From Lutibacter flavus (GTDB taxonomy: Bacteria; Bacteroidota; Bacteroidia; Flavobacteriales; Flavobacteriaceae), in the NCBI RefSeq assembly GCF_900188355.1, contig NZ_FZNX01000005.1, positions 186,001-250,000 on the forward strand: DNA of 64,000 bases, written 5' to 3'. Shown here one piece after another: positions 16,544-25,586 of the stretch. The notes below the pieces were generated by a model. The model saw only the letters and a list, made by a program, of their open reading frames with translations. It did not search any database and had not been told where the DNA came from. The position numbers and the translations under genes were made by a program. Positions within the stretch are counted from its first letter, which is position 1. The number at the start of each line of letters is the position of its first letter.

Positions 16544-18002
16544 TTATAAATTCAATTTTAAACATTGTATTGTTGTTTTTATCATAAACAATAGTAATAT
16601 TTCCATCGTGTTTTTCAATAATTTTTTTTGTGTAAAATAATCCAATTCCAAACCCTTTTACATTGTGAGTATTTCCTTTAGGAACTCTATAAAATTGCTC
16701 AAAAACTTTATCTTTTTGAGATTTATGAATCCCATTTCCATTATCTTTTATAAGAATTACAGTTTTATTTCCTTCTGAATTTAATTCAATAGTTATTTTA
16801 TTTCCACCATATTTTATGGCATTATCTAAAATATTACTTATTGCATTTTCAAAATGAAATTTATCCAAATTAAATATTGGATTGCCATTGTTATTAATAA
16901 ACTCAAAGGATTTTTCAGTATTAATTATTTTAAATTTATCGATTGTGTTTTCTAATAATTCAACTAAATTTAGAGGTTGTTTATGTAAAATTAACTCCTC
17001 TTGATTTAATATAGCAGTTTCCAATATTTTTTCAACCATTTCATTCAACTTAATAACTTGTGAATTGGCAATTGATAGATATTTTTCAGATTTCACTTTA
17101 TCATCAAGAGCATTAAAACTTTTCATAGCTTCTAGTGCTGCAGATATTGTTGCTATTGGTGTTTTAAACTCATGAGTTATATTGCTTATTAAATCGTTTT
17201 TAACTTCTGATAATTGCTTTTGATTGTAAATGGTTTTGAGTAGATAAATAATACTTGTTATTATACAAATTGAAAGCAATAAGGATAATAAAATACTCGC
17301 CATTGATTCTGCTAACAATGTTGAGGTTTCATTTGTAAACATTAATTCAAGTTTACTTCTGTAGGGTAGATAATTAGATTTTGATTTGGTTGTTAAATGT
17401 TTTTTTGGAAAGTTATTGGTATTGTATTCAATAATTTTGGTGATTGAACTATCTCTTTGAATCCAATGCTGGTATTCAAATTTTAAACCATAGGTTACAT
17501 TTATTTTCTTTCTTTCAAATTCAGTAGCAAGGTATTGATCTATTTTCTCCAAGTCTAAAGTGTCACGAGAAAATGATACAACAATTTTTGAAATTAAACT
17601 GTCAATATTTTTAGAAAATGTGCGCGGATTTATAAAATTTGGGTTATGACTTCTAAATCCACCTAAAACAAATATTTTACTTGTATCTTTTTGGACAATA
17701 TTTTCCAAAGTACTGTCAATTTTCTTTCGTAATCCCCTTCTGGATTTTGTTTTTACTAAAATAGTGTCAATTTTTTTTGTGGAATCATTCGAATTTTTGG
17801 TGCTATAAGTTATAAAGCCAGATCGGGTTAAATTAGCATAATAATCTTCTACGGCATTATCTAAACTATGCTGAACATTATTTATTAAATGATGTTTATT
17901 TATTTGGTATTCTCTAAAATTCCAATACACTTGAGCAGCAATAGTCATAATAACTGTAATACCAATTAAATAAACTATCCACTTGTAATTTTGCTTGTTC
18001 AT
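16536..18002 (-). CDS. membrane sensor histidine kinase
   Basis: A 488-residue sensor kinase with a membrane segment at 9-27, a periplasmic domain of about 190 residues, a second membrane segment near 228-250, and the H box NITHEFKTPIATI with His near 277. The ATPase part has the N box FENAISNILDNAIKYG, the G1 box IKDNGNGI and G2 box GFGIGLFYTKKI. It forms a pair with the response regulator that overlaps its 3' end. The gene on the other strand starts 124 bases away and encodes a GLPGLI protein, a frequent neighbour of such kinases in Flavobacteriia. Confidence 0.92.
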   Translation of the reverse strand: MNKQNYKWIVYLIGITVIMTIAAQVYWNFREYQINKHHLINNVQHSLDNAVEDYYANLTRSGFITYSTKNSNDSTKKIDTILVKTKSRRGLRKKIDSTLENIVQKDTSKIFVLGGFRSHNPNFINPRTFSKNIDSLISKIVVSFSRDTLDLEKIDQYLATEFERKKINVTYGLKFEYQHWIQRDSSITKIIEYNTNNFPKKHLTTKSKSNYLPYRSKLELMFTNETSTLLAESMASILLSLLLSICIITSIIYLLKTIYNQKQLSEVKNDLISNITHEFKTPIATISAALEAMKSFNALDDKVKSEKYLSIANSQVIKLNEMVEKILETAILNQEELILHKQPLNLVELLENTIDKFKIINTEKSFEFINNNGNPIFNLDKFHFENAISNILDNAIKYGGNKITIELNSEGNKTVILIKDNGNGIHKSQKDKVFEQFYRVPKGNTHNVKGFGIGLFYTKKIIEKHDGNITIVYDKNNNTMFKIEFINE

Positions 18003-18042
18003 AAATCAAAGTTAAGTACATAAATTGTATAAACCCAATTGG

Positions 18043-18067
18043 TTAACAGTAGTTAACACTAATTAAC
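18043..18067 (+). promoter_or_regulatory. three TTAAC direct repeats, likely response-regulator box
   Basis: TTAAC occurs at 18043-18047, 18053-18057 and 18063-18067, exactly 10 bp apart, i.e. on one face of the helix. The last copy is two bases before a promoter -33 TTG. OmpR/PhoB-type regulators bind such phased direct repeats, and a regulator of this type is encoded next door. Confidence 0.6.
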
Positions 18068-18069
18068 GG

Positions 18070-18097
18070 TTGTTTATAGTAATTGCTTTTATATTTG
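18070..18097 (+). promoter_or_regulatory. predicted promoter of the GLPGLI gene
   Basis: TTG at 18070-18072, 17 bases, TATATTTG at 18090-18097, 28 bases before the start codon at 18126. It directly follows the TTAAC array. Confidence 0.6.
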
Positions 18098-18125
18098 TTG
18101 TGTAGAATTTTTAAAATTAAAGAAA

Positions 18126-19004
18126 ATGAAGAATCTCCTTATTAAATGTATCATTGTTTTATTAATACTAACTAGTTCAATTACTACTGCACAAGATTTT
18201 CAAGGAAAAGCCATATATCAAACCAAAACTACAATGAATATGGATTTCGCTGGGAGCGGAATTCCTGCTGATAGAATTGAAATGATTAAAGAAAGAATGA
18301 AAAATCAATTAGAGAAAACATATATTTTATCTTTTAATAAAACGGCTTCAATTTATAAAGAGGAAGAAAAATTAGACCAATCTACTGGAGGAAGAGGAGG
18401 TATGCGATTTATGATGATGGGTGGCGGAGCTTCTGGTAATTATTATAAAAATACACATTCTAAAACTTATTCAAAAGAAAGCGAATTTAGTGGAAAAAAC
18501 TTTTTAATAAAAGATGATTTAGTAACCTATGATTGGAAAATGGAGCAAGAAACTAAAATGATTGGAGAAAATTTATGTTTTAAAGCCACTACAGTTATTG
18601 AAATGCCAGAGCGATCAACCAATGTTAGATTTGGAAGAAGAAATAATAACGAAGAGGATAAAAAGGAAGAAAATAGAGAAGATGAAGCGCCAAAAATGGA
18701 ACAAGTAATTGTAACTGCTTGGTATGCTATGGAAATTCCAGTTAGTCAGGGCCCCGGAAATTATTGGGGTTTACCTGGTTTAATTTTAGAAGTTGGTTAT
18801 GGAAATACAAACATTTTATGTACAAAAATTGTAATGAATCCAAAGGATAAAATTGAAATTAAAGAGCCAACTAAAGGAAAAGTTGTTAGTCAGAAAGAAT
18901 ATAATAAAATTATAGAGCAAAAAATGAAAGAGATGAGAGAACGTATGAGAAATGAGCGTCAAAAAGGAGGTAATGAAGGGCACAGAATTAGAATAGGAGG
19001 GTAA
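18126..19004 (+). CDS. GLPGLI family protein
   Basis: A 292-residue exported protein with a signal peptide (cleavage probably after TTAQ-type residues near 22). WGLPGLILEVGYGN near 220 contains the GLPGLI motif that names this Bacteroidota family, preceded by AWYAMEIPVSQGPGNYWGL. The function of the family is not known. Between them lie stretches rich in Gly/Met (GGRGGMRFMMMGGG) and in Glu/Arg/Asn (residues 175-195), and the C-terminus is very basic (KEMRERMRNERQ). It is followed by a large TonB-type outer-membrane protein, the usual arrangement, and sits under the TTAAC-box promoter. Confidence 0.88.
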   Translation: MKNLLIKCIIVLLILTSSITTAQDFQGKAIYQTKTTMNMDFAGSGIPADRIEMIKERMKNQLEKTYILSFNKTASIYKEEEKLDQSTGGRGGMRFMMMGGGASGNYYKNTHSKTYSKESEFSGKNFLIKDDLVTYDWKMEQETKMIGENLCFKATTVIEMPERSTNVRFGRRNNNEEDKKEENREDEAPKMEQVIVTAWYAMEIPVSQGPGNYWGLPGLILEVGYGNTNILCTKIVMNPKDKIEIKEPTKGKVVSQKEYNKIIEQKMKEMRERMRNERQKGGNEGHRIRIGG

Positions 19005-19034
19005 TATTTGTGTTAAAAGTGAGGTGTCAAAAAA

Positions 19035-19085
19035 GACTGTCATTGCGAGAAGTTTTATAAAACGAAATGACAATCTCAATATTTG
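19035..19085. repeat. dispersed imperfect palindrome, family A
   Basis: TGTCATT and AATGACA face each other across about 18 bases, followed by a conserved CAATCT tail. A second copy of the same family is at 46330-46385. Such GTCATTGCGAG-type intergenic repeats are small non-coding elements. Confidence 0.6.
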
Positions 19086-19146
19086 AACTAGTATTAAATA
19101 TTATCAAGCTAAAATTTCAATGTTTTAAAAGTAAAAATAATTTAAA

Positions 19147-21816
19147 ATGAAAAAGTATATAAGCTTACTTATTTTTATAGCTACTCCATTTCTTTTAATA
19201 TCTCAAAATGTAAAATTTGAAGGAATTGTAAAAAATAAAGCAGGCGAACCACTTGAAATGGCCAATGTGATTGCTTTTAAAAAAGGAACAAAATTTTTAC
19301 AATCTTATTCAATAACAGATTCTAAAGGAAATTATAAATTAAGCTTAGAAGAAAACGAAAGTTATACTTTAAAAGTAAGTTATTTAGGTTTTAATACTAA
19401 GGATTTAGATGTTGATATTTCTAATAATTCTGAAGGTTTAACAAAAGATATTGTACTGGAAGAAGCGAATGAAGAGCTAAGCGAAGTTGAAATTACCTAT
19501 GAAATGCCTGTTAAAATTGTTGGAGATACAATTGTATACAATACTGATTCATTTACTTCAGGAAAAGAAAAGAAATTAGAGGATGTGCTTAAAAAATTAC
19601 CGGGAATAGATATTGATGATAACGGTGAAGTTGAAGTTGAAGGTAAAAAAGTGCAAAAAGTATTGGTTGAAGGAAAAGAGTTTTTTGATGGAGATTCTAA
19701 ATTAGCAACTCAAAATATCCCTGCCAGTGCAATTGATAAAGTTGAAGTTCTAAAAAATTACAATGAAGTTTCTGGTATGCGCGGTGTAACTAATAACGAA
19801 GATAATATTGCTCTTAACATAAGGCTGAAAACAGGGAAGGATAAATTTTGGTTTGGCGAAGTAAATGCTGGTATTGGTGACAATGAAAAACACATTTTAA
19901 AACCAAAGTTATTTTATTACAGTAAAAATAAAAGTGTAAATATTTTAGCTGATTTTAATAATATAGGTGAAACACCTTTTACTATGCGTGATTATTTTAG
20001 ATTTACTGGTGGTTTAAGAGGTGGAATGCAAGGAAGCGGAACTAGTTTTAATGTTTCTTCAGGCGGTTTAGGTTTTATGACGGTTCAAAATAATAAAGCT
20101 CAAGAAATTATTTCAAAATTTGGAGCATTAAATTTTAGTTTAGTGCCAAAAAAAGGTTTAGATTTTAATGGTTTTGCAATTGTAAACGATTCCGAAACGG
20201 ATATGTTTACACAATCAAATACCGTTTATAATAAAACTAGTTTAACTGAAAACAGCGAAACTTCGGCAGTTCAAGGCAGTAAATTAGGAATGCTTAAATT
20301 TAGTACTACTTATAAACCAAATAATAATGTACATATAGATTATGATATTTTTGGAAAGCTATCTGAGCAAACCGAATTTATGGATGTTACTTCAACAAAT
20401 AGAGGGGCAATAGATACGCATAAAGAAGAAAAGCCGGTTTCATTAAATCTAAATTTTAATGTGTACTATACTATAAATGATAAGAATATTTTTGCTTCTG
20501 AAATACAACATTTATATCAAAAAGATCAACCATTATATAATTCATTAGCAAGTACACAACCATTTGTTTTAATACCATCTTCGAATGAAGCAAATGGATA
20601 TAATTTAATTCAAAACCAGAAATCTAGTACTAATAAACTAGATGCAAAATTTGATTACTATTATTTGCTAACGCCAAAAAGTAATATTAATTTTTCTTTA
20701 GGATCTACATTTAGCGGACAAACATTTACTTCAAAAATTTCTCAAGAATTGGATAATGGTTCAACAATAGATTTTTCAGAATCATTTTTAAATAATGACG
20801 TGGATTATAATTTTTCCGATTTATTTTTAGGTGTACATTATAAAATGGTATCAGGAATTTTCACATTTAATCCTGGAGTAACAGTGCATAATTACACTAC
20901 AAAAGATGTGCAATTGGGAACGACAAATAAAGATAATTTAACGAAGGTTTTACCTGATGTTTATGCAAATTTGCAACTTAAATCTTCAGAAAGTTTACGT
21001 TTTAATTATGCAATTACAACTCAATTTTCTGATATTAATACGGTTTCTGAAGGTTATATTTTAGATACTTACAGATCTTTAAATAGAGGAAGTAGAACTA
21101 TTGAAAATTCGTTTCGCCATCGTTATTCATTAAACTACTATAGTTTTAGTATGTTTTCATTTACAAACATAAATGCTTCTATAAATTATACAAAGAATCT
21201 AAATACTGTTAAAAATAATAGTGAATTAATTGGAGTTGATAGGATTTCATTTCCTGTAAATTCTGATTTTGCGGATGAAACGCTTTCAGCTTTTTTTAGA
21301 TATGGTAAAACATATAGTAAACTAAAAACTAATTTTAGAGCTAATGTGTCAAATTCGATATTTAATAATATTATAAATGATGCTCAAATAAAATCAAAAA
21401 CACTTTCACATAGTTATCAGGCGAGTGTAGCAACAAAGTTTAAAGATGCTCCAAATTTTGAAATTGGTTACCAAAAATCTTTTACCGAATATTCAAATAC
21501 TGGTAGTACAACCGACAGACCTTTTGCTAATATAGAAATAGGGTTTTTAAAGAATTTTATTTTAACAGCAGATTATAGTCATTATAACTATAGTAACGAC
21601 GAGAAAACAGTAAAAAATAAGTATTCTTTTTTGAATGCAAATTTATATTATCAACAAAAAGAAAGCGATTGGGAATTTAAAATTTCTGCTAATAATTTAA
21701 CCGATAATAAATCTATGAATAGTGATAATTATAATGAAATTATAGATAGTAATTCAAATTCGTTGTATTTTATTCAGCCAAGAATAGTAATGTTCTCTGT
21801 AAAATATAATTTATAA
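19147..21816 (+). CDS. TonB-receptor-like outer-membrane barrel protein
   Basis: An 889-residue outer-membrane protein with a signal peptide (ends near 20), a CarboxypepD_reg-like beta-sandwich at 24-110 (VKFEGIVKNKAGEPLEMANVIAFKKG), a plug-like domain near 120-230 (YNTDSFTSGKEKKLEDVLKKLPGI..VLVEGKEFF) and a long beta-barrel whose last residues IVMFSVKYNL end in an aromatic/hydrophobic strand. It is of the type often annotated as TonB-dependent receptor that follows GLPGLI genes. The cargo is unknown. It follows the GLPGLI gene after 142 bases, which hold the dispersed repeat at 19035. Confidence 0.85.
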   Translation: MKKYISLLIFIATPFLLISQNVKFEGIVKNKAGEPLEMANVIAFKKGTKFLQSYSITDSKGNYKLSLEENESYTLKVSYLGFNTKDLDVDISNNSEGLTKDIVLEEANEELSEVEITYEMPVKIVGDTIVYNTDSFTSGKEKKLEDVLKKLPGIDIDDNGEVEVEGKKVQKVLVEGKEFFDGDSKLATQNIPASAIDKVEVLKNYNEVSGMRGVTNNEDNIALNIRLKTGKDKFWFGEVNAGIGDNEKHILKPKLFYYSKNKSVNILADFNNIGETPFTMRDYFRFTGGLRGGMQGSGTSFNVSSGGLGFMTVQNNKAQEIISKFGALNFSLVPKKGLDFNGFAIVNDSETDMFTQSNTVYNKTSLTENSETSAVQGSKLGMLKFSTTYKPNNNVHIDYDIFGKLSEQTEFMDVTSTNRGAIDTHKEEKPVSLNLNFNVYYTINDKNIFASEIQHLYQKDQPLYNSLASTQPFVLIPSSNEANGYNLIQNQKSSTNKLDAKFDYYYLLTPKSNINFSLGSTFSGQTFTSKISQELDNGSTIDFSESFLNNDVDYNFSDLFLGVHYKMVSGIFTFNPGVTVHNYTTKDVQLGTTNKDNLTKVLPDVYANLQLKSSESLRFNYAITTQFSDINTVSEGYILDTYRSLNRGSRTIENSFRHRYSLNYYSFSMFSFTNINASINYTKNLNTVKNNSELIGVDRISFPVNSDFADETLSAFFRYGKTYSKLKTNFRANVSNSIFNNIINDAQIKSKTLSHSYQASVATKFKDAPNFEIGYQKSFTEYSNTGSTTDRPFANIEIGFLKNFILTADYSHYNYSNDEKTVKNKYSFLNANLYYQQKESDWEFKISANNLTDNKSMNSDNYNEIIDSNSNSLYFIQPRIVMFSVKYNL

Positions 21817-21836
21817 ACAATAATTATAAGGAATTT

Positions 21837-22352
21837 ATGAAAAGTAAAAAATCAACAAGTTTTTATATGAGAATTATACACCGTTATTTAGGCTTTTTTC
21901 TAATCGGAATTATGACTGTGTATGCATTAAGTGGAATTGTTCTAATTTTTAGAGAAACGGATGCGTTTAAGGTAGAAAAACAAATTGAAAAGCAACTTAA
22001 ACCTGGATTGGAAGTCTCAGAGCTAGGAAGGTCGCTAAGAATTAGAGATTTAAAAATAACTAAAACAGAAAATAATATTTTACATTTTAATAGTGGAACT
22101 TATAATAATAGCACAGGAGTTGCAAAATACACATCTAAAGTACTTCCTTTTGTATTAGATAAAATGACTCATTTGCATAAGGCAACTACAAATAGCTCAA
22201 TATATTGGTTAAACATATTTTTTGGGTTATCACTATTATTTTTTGCAATTTCTTCCTTTTGGATGTTTTTACCAAAAACTAAAACCTTTAAAAAAGGAAT
22301 GTATTTTACACTTGGAGGCATTGTTTTAACGTTAATTTTAATTTTTATTTAA
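21837..22352 (+). CDS. PepSY-associated TM helix protein
   Basis: A 171-residue inner-membrane protein with about four hydrophobic segments (16-36, 115-143 and 155-171 the clearest). The start, FYMRIIHRYLGFFLIGIMTVYALSGIVLIF, is the first membrane helix with the conserved HRYLG seen in PepSY-associated TM proteins, and THLHKA near 117 is a second His motif. Relatives in ferric or copper uptake loci are thought to act as inner-membrane reductases. It follows the barrel gene by 20 bases and is probably in the same transcript. Confidence 0.75.
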   Translation: MKSKKSTSFYMRIIHRYLGFFLIGIMTVYALSGIVLIFRETDAFKVEKQIEKQLKPGLEVSELGRSLRIRDLKITKTENNILHFNSGTYNNSTGVAKYTSKVLPFVLDKMTHLHKATTNSSIYWLNIFFGLSLLFFAISSFWMFLPKTKTFKKGMYFTLGGIVLTLILIFI

Positions 22353-22415
22353 AATATTGAATGGAATCATTTTAACAAAAACTTAATAAAATTATTTCAT
22401 AAATTTACATACTAA

Positions 22416-22832
22416 ATGAAACAAGTAAGCAATAAAATAGCAGCTGTATTTATGGCGTTGGTAGTTTTTCTATCTACAATGTCGTTTACTGTAGGTATGC
22501 ATTATTGTGGAGAATTTTTAGTTGATGCAGCTTTGTTTTCTCGTGCCTCCTCTTGTGGTATGGAAATTTCAAAAAGTGACGATTGCGAAGAAGAAGAAAC
22601 TATTAAAGATTGTTGTAGTGATGAAAATTTTGTTTTTGATGGACAAGAAGAATTGCAATTTAATGTTTTTGAATATTCATTGTTAGATCAACAAGTATTT
22701 CTTCCTGAATTTGTACATTCATATGTAAATTTATTTGAAAGTTTACCATATAAACATATTCCTTTCAACGAGTATTCACCGCCAATTATAGAGGTAGATA
22801 TTCAAGTCTTACAACAAGTTTTTCGAATCTGA
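22416..22832 (+). CDS. HYC_CC_PP family protein
   Basis: A 138-residue exported protein. It has a hydrophobic N-terminus, the motif HYCGEFL near 30, further Cys (SSCGM, DDCEEE, DCCSDEN near 67) and a C-terminal YSPPIIEVDIQ. These are the HYC, CC and PP landmarks of the family. The His/Cys pattern suggests metal binding, which agrees with the TonB receptor and HMA-domain protein that follow. The exact role is not known. Confidence 0.8.
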   Translation: MKQVSNKIAAVFMALVVFLSTMSFTVGMHYCGEFLVDAALFSRASSCGMEISKSDDCEEEETIKDCCSDENFVFDGQEELQFNVFEYSLLDQQVFLPEFVHSYVNLFESLPYKHIPFNEYSPPIIEVDIQVLQQVFRI

Positions 22833-22912
22833 TTTTAAATTAATTGTAGTTAATCAAGATGAATAATTACGTCTTGGAAATAATTTTATAATTAATTAAA
22901 AATCAAATATTA

Positions 22913-25150
22913 ATGAAAAAAATACTATATTTTTTATTTATAATTCCCATATTTCTCTTTTCTCAAGAACAAGTGAAAGGTGTTATTTATGAAGACAATC
23001 CAGACAATAGAGAAATTGTATTGCCGGGAGCAAATGTCTATTGGTTAGATTTGCCAATAGGTACTGTAACCGATATTAATGGAGCATTTAAAATTCCATA
23101 TAAAAATGTGTATAAAAAACTTGTGATTAGTTACGTAGGATTTAAAACAGATACGATAACTGTAAAAAATTCAAATAGTATTACTCATAGGTTGAAACCA
23201 ACTAGTATGTTAGATGAAGTTATTTTGAAACGACAAAAGAAATCAACATCAGTTTCATACATAAAATCATTTAATATTATTAATGTTAGTAGCGATGAAT
23301 TATTGAAAGCTGCTTGTTGTAATTTGGCTGAAAGCTTTGAAACAAACCCTTCTATTGATGTTAATTTTTCTGATGCTATATCAGGAACACGTCAAATAAA
23401 AATGTTGGGTTTAACAAGTCCTAATATTTTAATTACAACTGAAAATGTTCCTTCGATTAGAGGGGCTTCGCAAGCTTATGGCTTAAGTTTTATTCCAGGA
23501 ACTTGGGTAGAAAGTATTCAAATTACAAAAGGAACAGGAAGTGTTATTAACGGATTTGAAAGTATTGCTGGTCAGATTAATGCTGAACTTAAAAAACCAA
23601 GTACGGATGATAAACTTTTTGTAAATGCATATACTGCGGGTAATGGACGAATGGAATTGAATACACATTTGAATTCAAAATTAAGTGAAAAATGGAGTAC
23701 AGGGCTTTATTTACACGGAAATATTAGAGATAAAAAAAATGATAAAAACAATGATTCATTTTTAGATGCTCCTTTGGCAAAGCAAATAAATGTAATGAAC
23801 CGTTGGCAGTATGCCAATACCGAAACTGGTTTTGTGAGTTTTTTGAATTTAAGATATTTAAATGATGAAAAACAATCGGGTCAGGTAAGTTTTAATCCGG
23901 ATACTGATAAATTAACAACGAATTTTTGGGGAAGTGAGATAGATACAGAACGATTGGATATTTCTTTTAAATTAGGGTATGTTAACCCAAACATTCCTTA
24001 CCAAAGTTTAGGTTTGCAATTGGCATATAGTGATCATAAGCAAGATTCATATTTTGGACTGAAAAGGTATGACATAAAGCACCAAAGTTTTTATTCAAAC
24101 CTATTGTACAACTCAATTATATCCGATTCTCGACATAAGGTAAAAACAGGAGTTAGTTTTACTTATGATGAATATAATGAGCTGGTTTTAGACACTGATT
24201 ATAGTAGAAATGAGAATTCTGTAGGTGGTTTTTTCGAGTATAATTATGATGATTTAGGAGCCATTAATATGTCTGCTGGAATTAGAATTGATCATCATAA
24301 TTTATTAGGAACTTTTGTTACTCCAAGATTTCACATACGTTATTCAAAATGGGAGAAATCTGCATTAAGAGCTTCTTTTGGAAGGGGAAAAAGAAGTGCT
24401 AATATTTTCACTGAAAATCAAAAGATGTTTGCAACCTCAAGAAGTATAAATATCTTTAACTCTGGTGGGAAAGTTTACGGTTTAGACCCTGAGATTGCTT
24501 GGAATTATGGTGTTTCATATTTACAAGGATTTAATTTATTTGGTGGAAAAGCCGATATTAATATTGACTTTTATAGAACTGATTTTAAAAACCAAGTAGT
24601 TGTTGATTGGGAAAATTCAACAGAAATAAGCTTCTACAATTTAGAAGGTGAAAGTTATTCAAATAGTTTTCAATCGGAGTTCAGTTACAATCCATTTAAT
24701 CATTTTAATTTAAAATTGGCGTATAAGTATTACGATGTAATGACTCAGTATAAATCAGGTAAAAAATTAACTCCTTTAATTCCTAAGAATAGGGTGTTTG
24801 CAAATGCATCTTATGAATTACATACGAAAAAGAATGGAAGTCATTGGAAATTTGATGCTACTTATAATTGGTTGAGTAAACAACGATTGCCATCAACAAA
24901 GAATAGTGAAATCGAATATCAATTAAATGAATTTTCTCCAACGCTATCAACATTAAATGTACAGGCAACAAAAGTGTTTTCACCTAAGTTTGAAGTTTAT
25001 ATTGGAGGTGAAAATATAACAAACGTAAAGCAAAAGAATCCAGTTGTAAGCGCTGAAAATCCATTTGGTCCATATTTTGATAGTACACTTGTATATGGTC
25101 CTGTTTTTGGAAGTATGTTTTATACGGGTCTTAGATATAAATTAAATTAA
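22913..25150 (+). CDS. TonB-dependent outer-membrane receptor
   Basis: A 745-residue receptor: signal peptide to about 17, a CarboxypepD_reg-like domain (residues 20-100, KGVIYEDNPDNREIVLPGANVYWLD, GAFKIPYK), a plug domain at 110-225 with ACCNLAESFETNPSIDVNFSDAISGTRQIKMLGL and the TKGTGSVINGFESIAGQIN stretch, and a beta-barrel ending FYTGLRYKLN. The AACCNLAESFE pair of Cys is seen in receptors linked to copper or other heavy metals. Placed between the HYC_CC_PP and HMA genes, uptake or export of a metal complex is likely. It is 80 bases from the former and 11 from the latter. Confidence 0.88.
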   Translation: MKKILYFLFIIPIFLFSQEQVKGVIYEDNPDNREIVLPGANVYWLDLPIGTVTDINGAFKIPYKNVYKKLVISYVGFKTDTITVKNSNSITHRLKPTSMLDEVILKRQKKSTSVSYIKSFNIINVSSDELLKAACCNLAESFETNPSIDVNFSDAISGTRQIKMLGLTSPNILITTENVPSIRGASQAYGLSFIPGTWVESIQITKGTGSVINGFESIAGQINAELKKPSTDDKLFVNAYTAGNGRMELNTHLNSKLSEKWSTGLYLHGNIRDKKNDKNNDSFLDAPLAKQINVMNRWQYANTETGFVSFLNLRYLNDEKQSGQVSFNPDTDKLTTNFWGSEIDTERLDISFKLGYVNPNIPYQSLGLQLAYSDHKQDSYFGLKRYDIKHQSFYSNLLYNSIISDSRHKVKTGVSFTYDEYNELVLDTDYSRNENSVGGFFEYNYDDLGAINMSAGIRIDHHNLLGTFVTPRFHIRYSKWEKSALRASFGRGKRSANIFTENQKMFATSRSINIFNSGGKVYGLDPEIAWNYGVSYLQGFNLFGGKADINIDFYRTDFKNQVVVDWENSTEISFYNLEGESYSNSFQSEFSYNPFNHFNLKLAYKYYDVMTQYKSGKKLTPLIPKNRVFANASYELHTKKNGSHWKFDATYNWLSKQRLPSTKNSEIEYQLNEFSPTLSTLNVQATKVFSPKFEVYIGGENITNVKQKNPVVSAENPFGPYFDSTLVYGPVFGSMFYTGLRYKLN

Positions 25151-25161
25151 AACTAAATAAA

Positions 25162-25518
25162 ATGAAAAAATTATTATTAATCATGTTGCTTCTTACTGGA
25201 GTGATATCGTATGCTCAGAATAAAAATGCAAGAACTTCTTTTGAAGTTGATGGGGTATGTTTAATGTGTAAAGAGCGCATTGAAAAAGCTTGTATTAAAA
25301 CAAAAGGTGTAAAATCAGCAGTGTGGAATGTAAAAACACATGAATTGAGTCTTATTTTTGACGAACGCAAAACGGATACCCAAAAAATAAAGAATAGCGT
25401 TGCAAATGCAGGCCACGATATGAAAGATTTAAAGGCTTCAGATGAAGCTTATAATAGTTTACATGATTGTTGTAAATACAGAGATGAAAATGTGATAGAC
25501 GATCACAAAAAAGAGTAA
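25162..25518 (+). CDS. exported heavy-metal-associated (HMA) domain protein
   Basis: A 118-residue protein with a signal peptide (residues 1-18, ending SYAQ) and one HMA domain: FEVDGVCLMCKERIEKAC carries the CxxC metal site, AVWNVKTHELSLIFDERKT and KIKNSVANAGHD are the later strands and helix. The C-terminal SLHDCCKYRDENVIDDHKK adds two more Cys and His residues. It probably binds copper or a similar ion in the periplasm. It is last in the operon with the TonB receptor. Confidence 0.85.
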   Translation: MKKLLLIMLLLTGVISYAQNKNARTSFEVDGVCLMCKERIEKACIKTKGVKSAVWNVKTHELSLIFDERKTDTQKIKNSVANAGHDMKDLKASDEAYNSLHDCCKYRDENVIDDHKKE

Positions 25519-25530
25519 AAAATATATGAT

Positions 25531-25566
25531 AAAAAAAAGACGATTTCTAAGAAATCGTCTTTTTTT
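25531..25566. terminator. bidirectional intrinsic terminator
   Basis: AAAAGACGATTTC and GAAATCGTCTTTT form a long perfect stem with a TAA loop; A run on one side and T run on the other let it end both the HMA operon and metK. Confidence 0.9.
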
Positions 25567-25586
25567 ATTTTTGAATTCGGAAAAGA

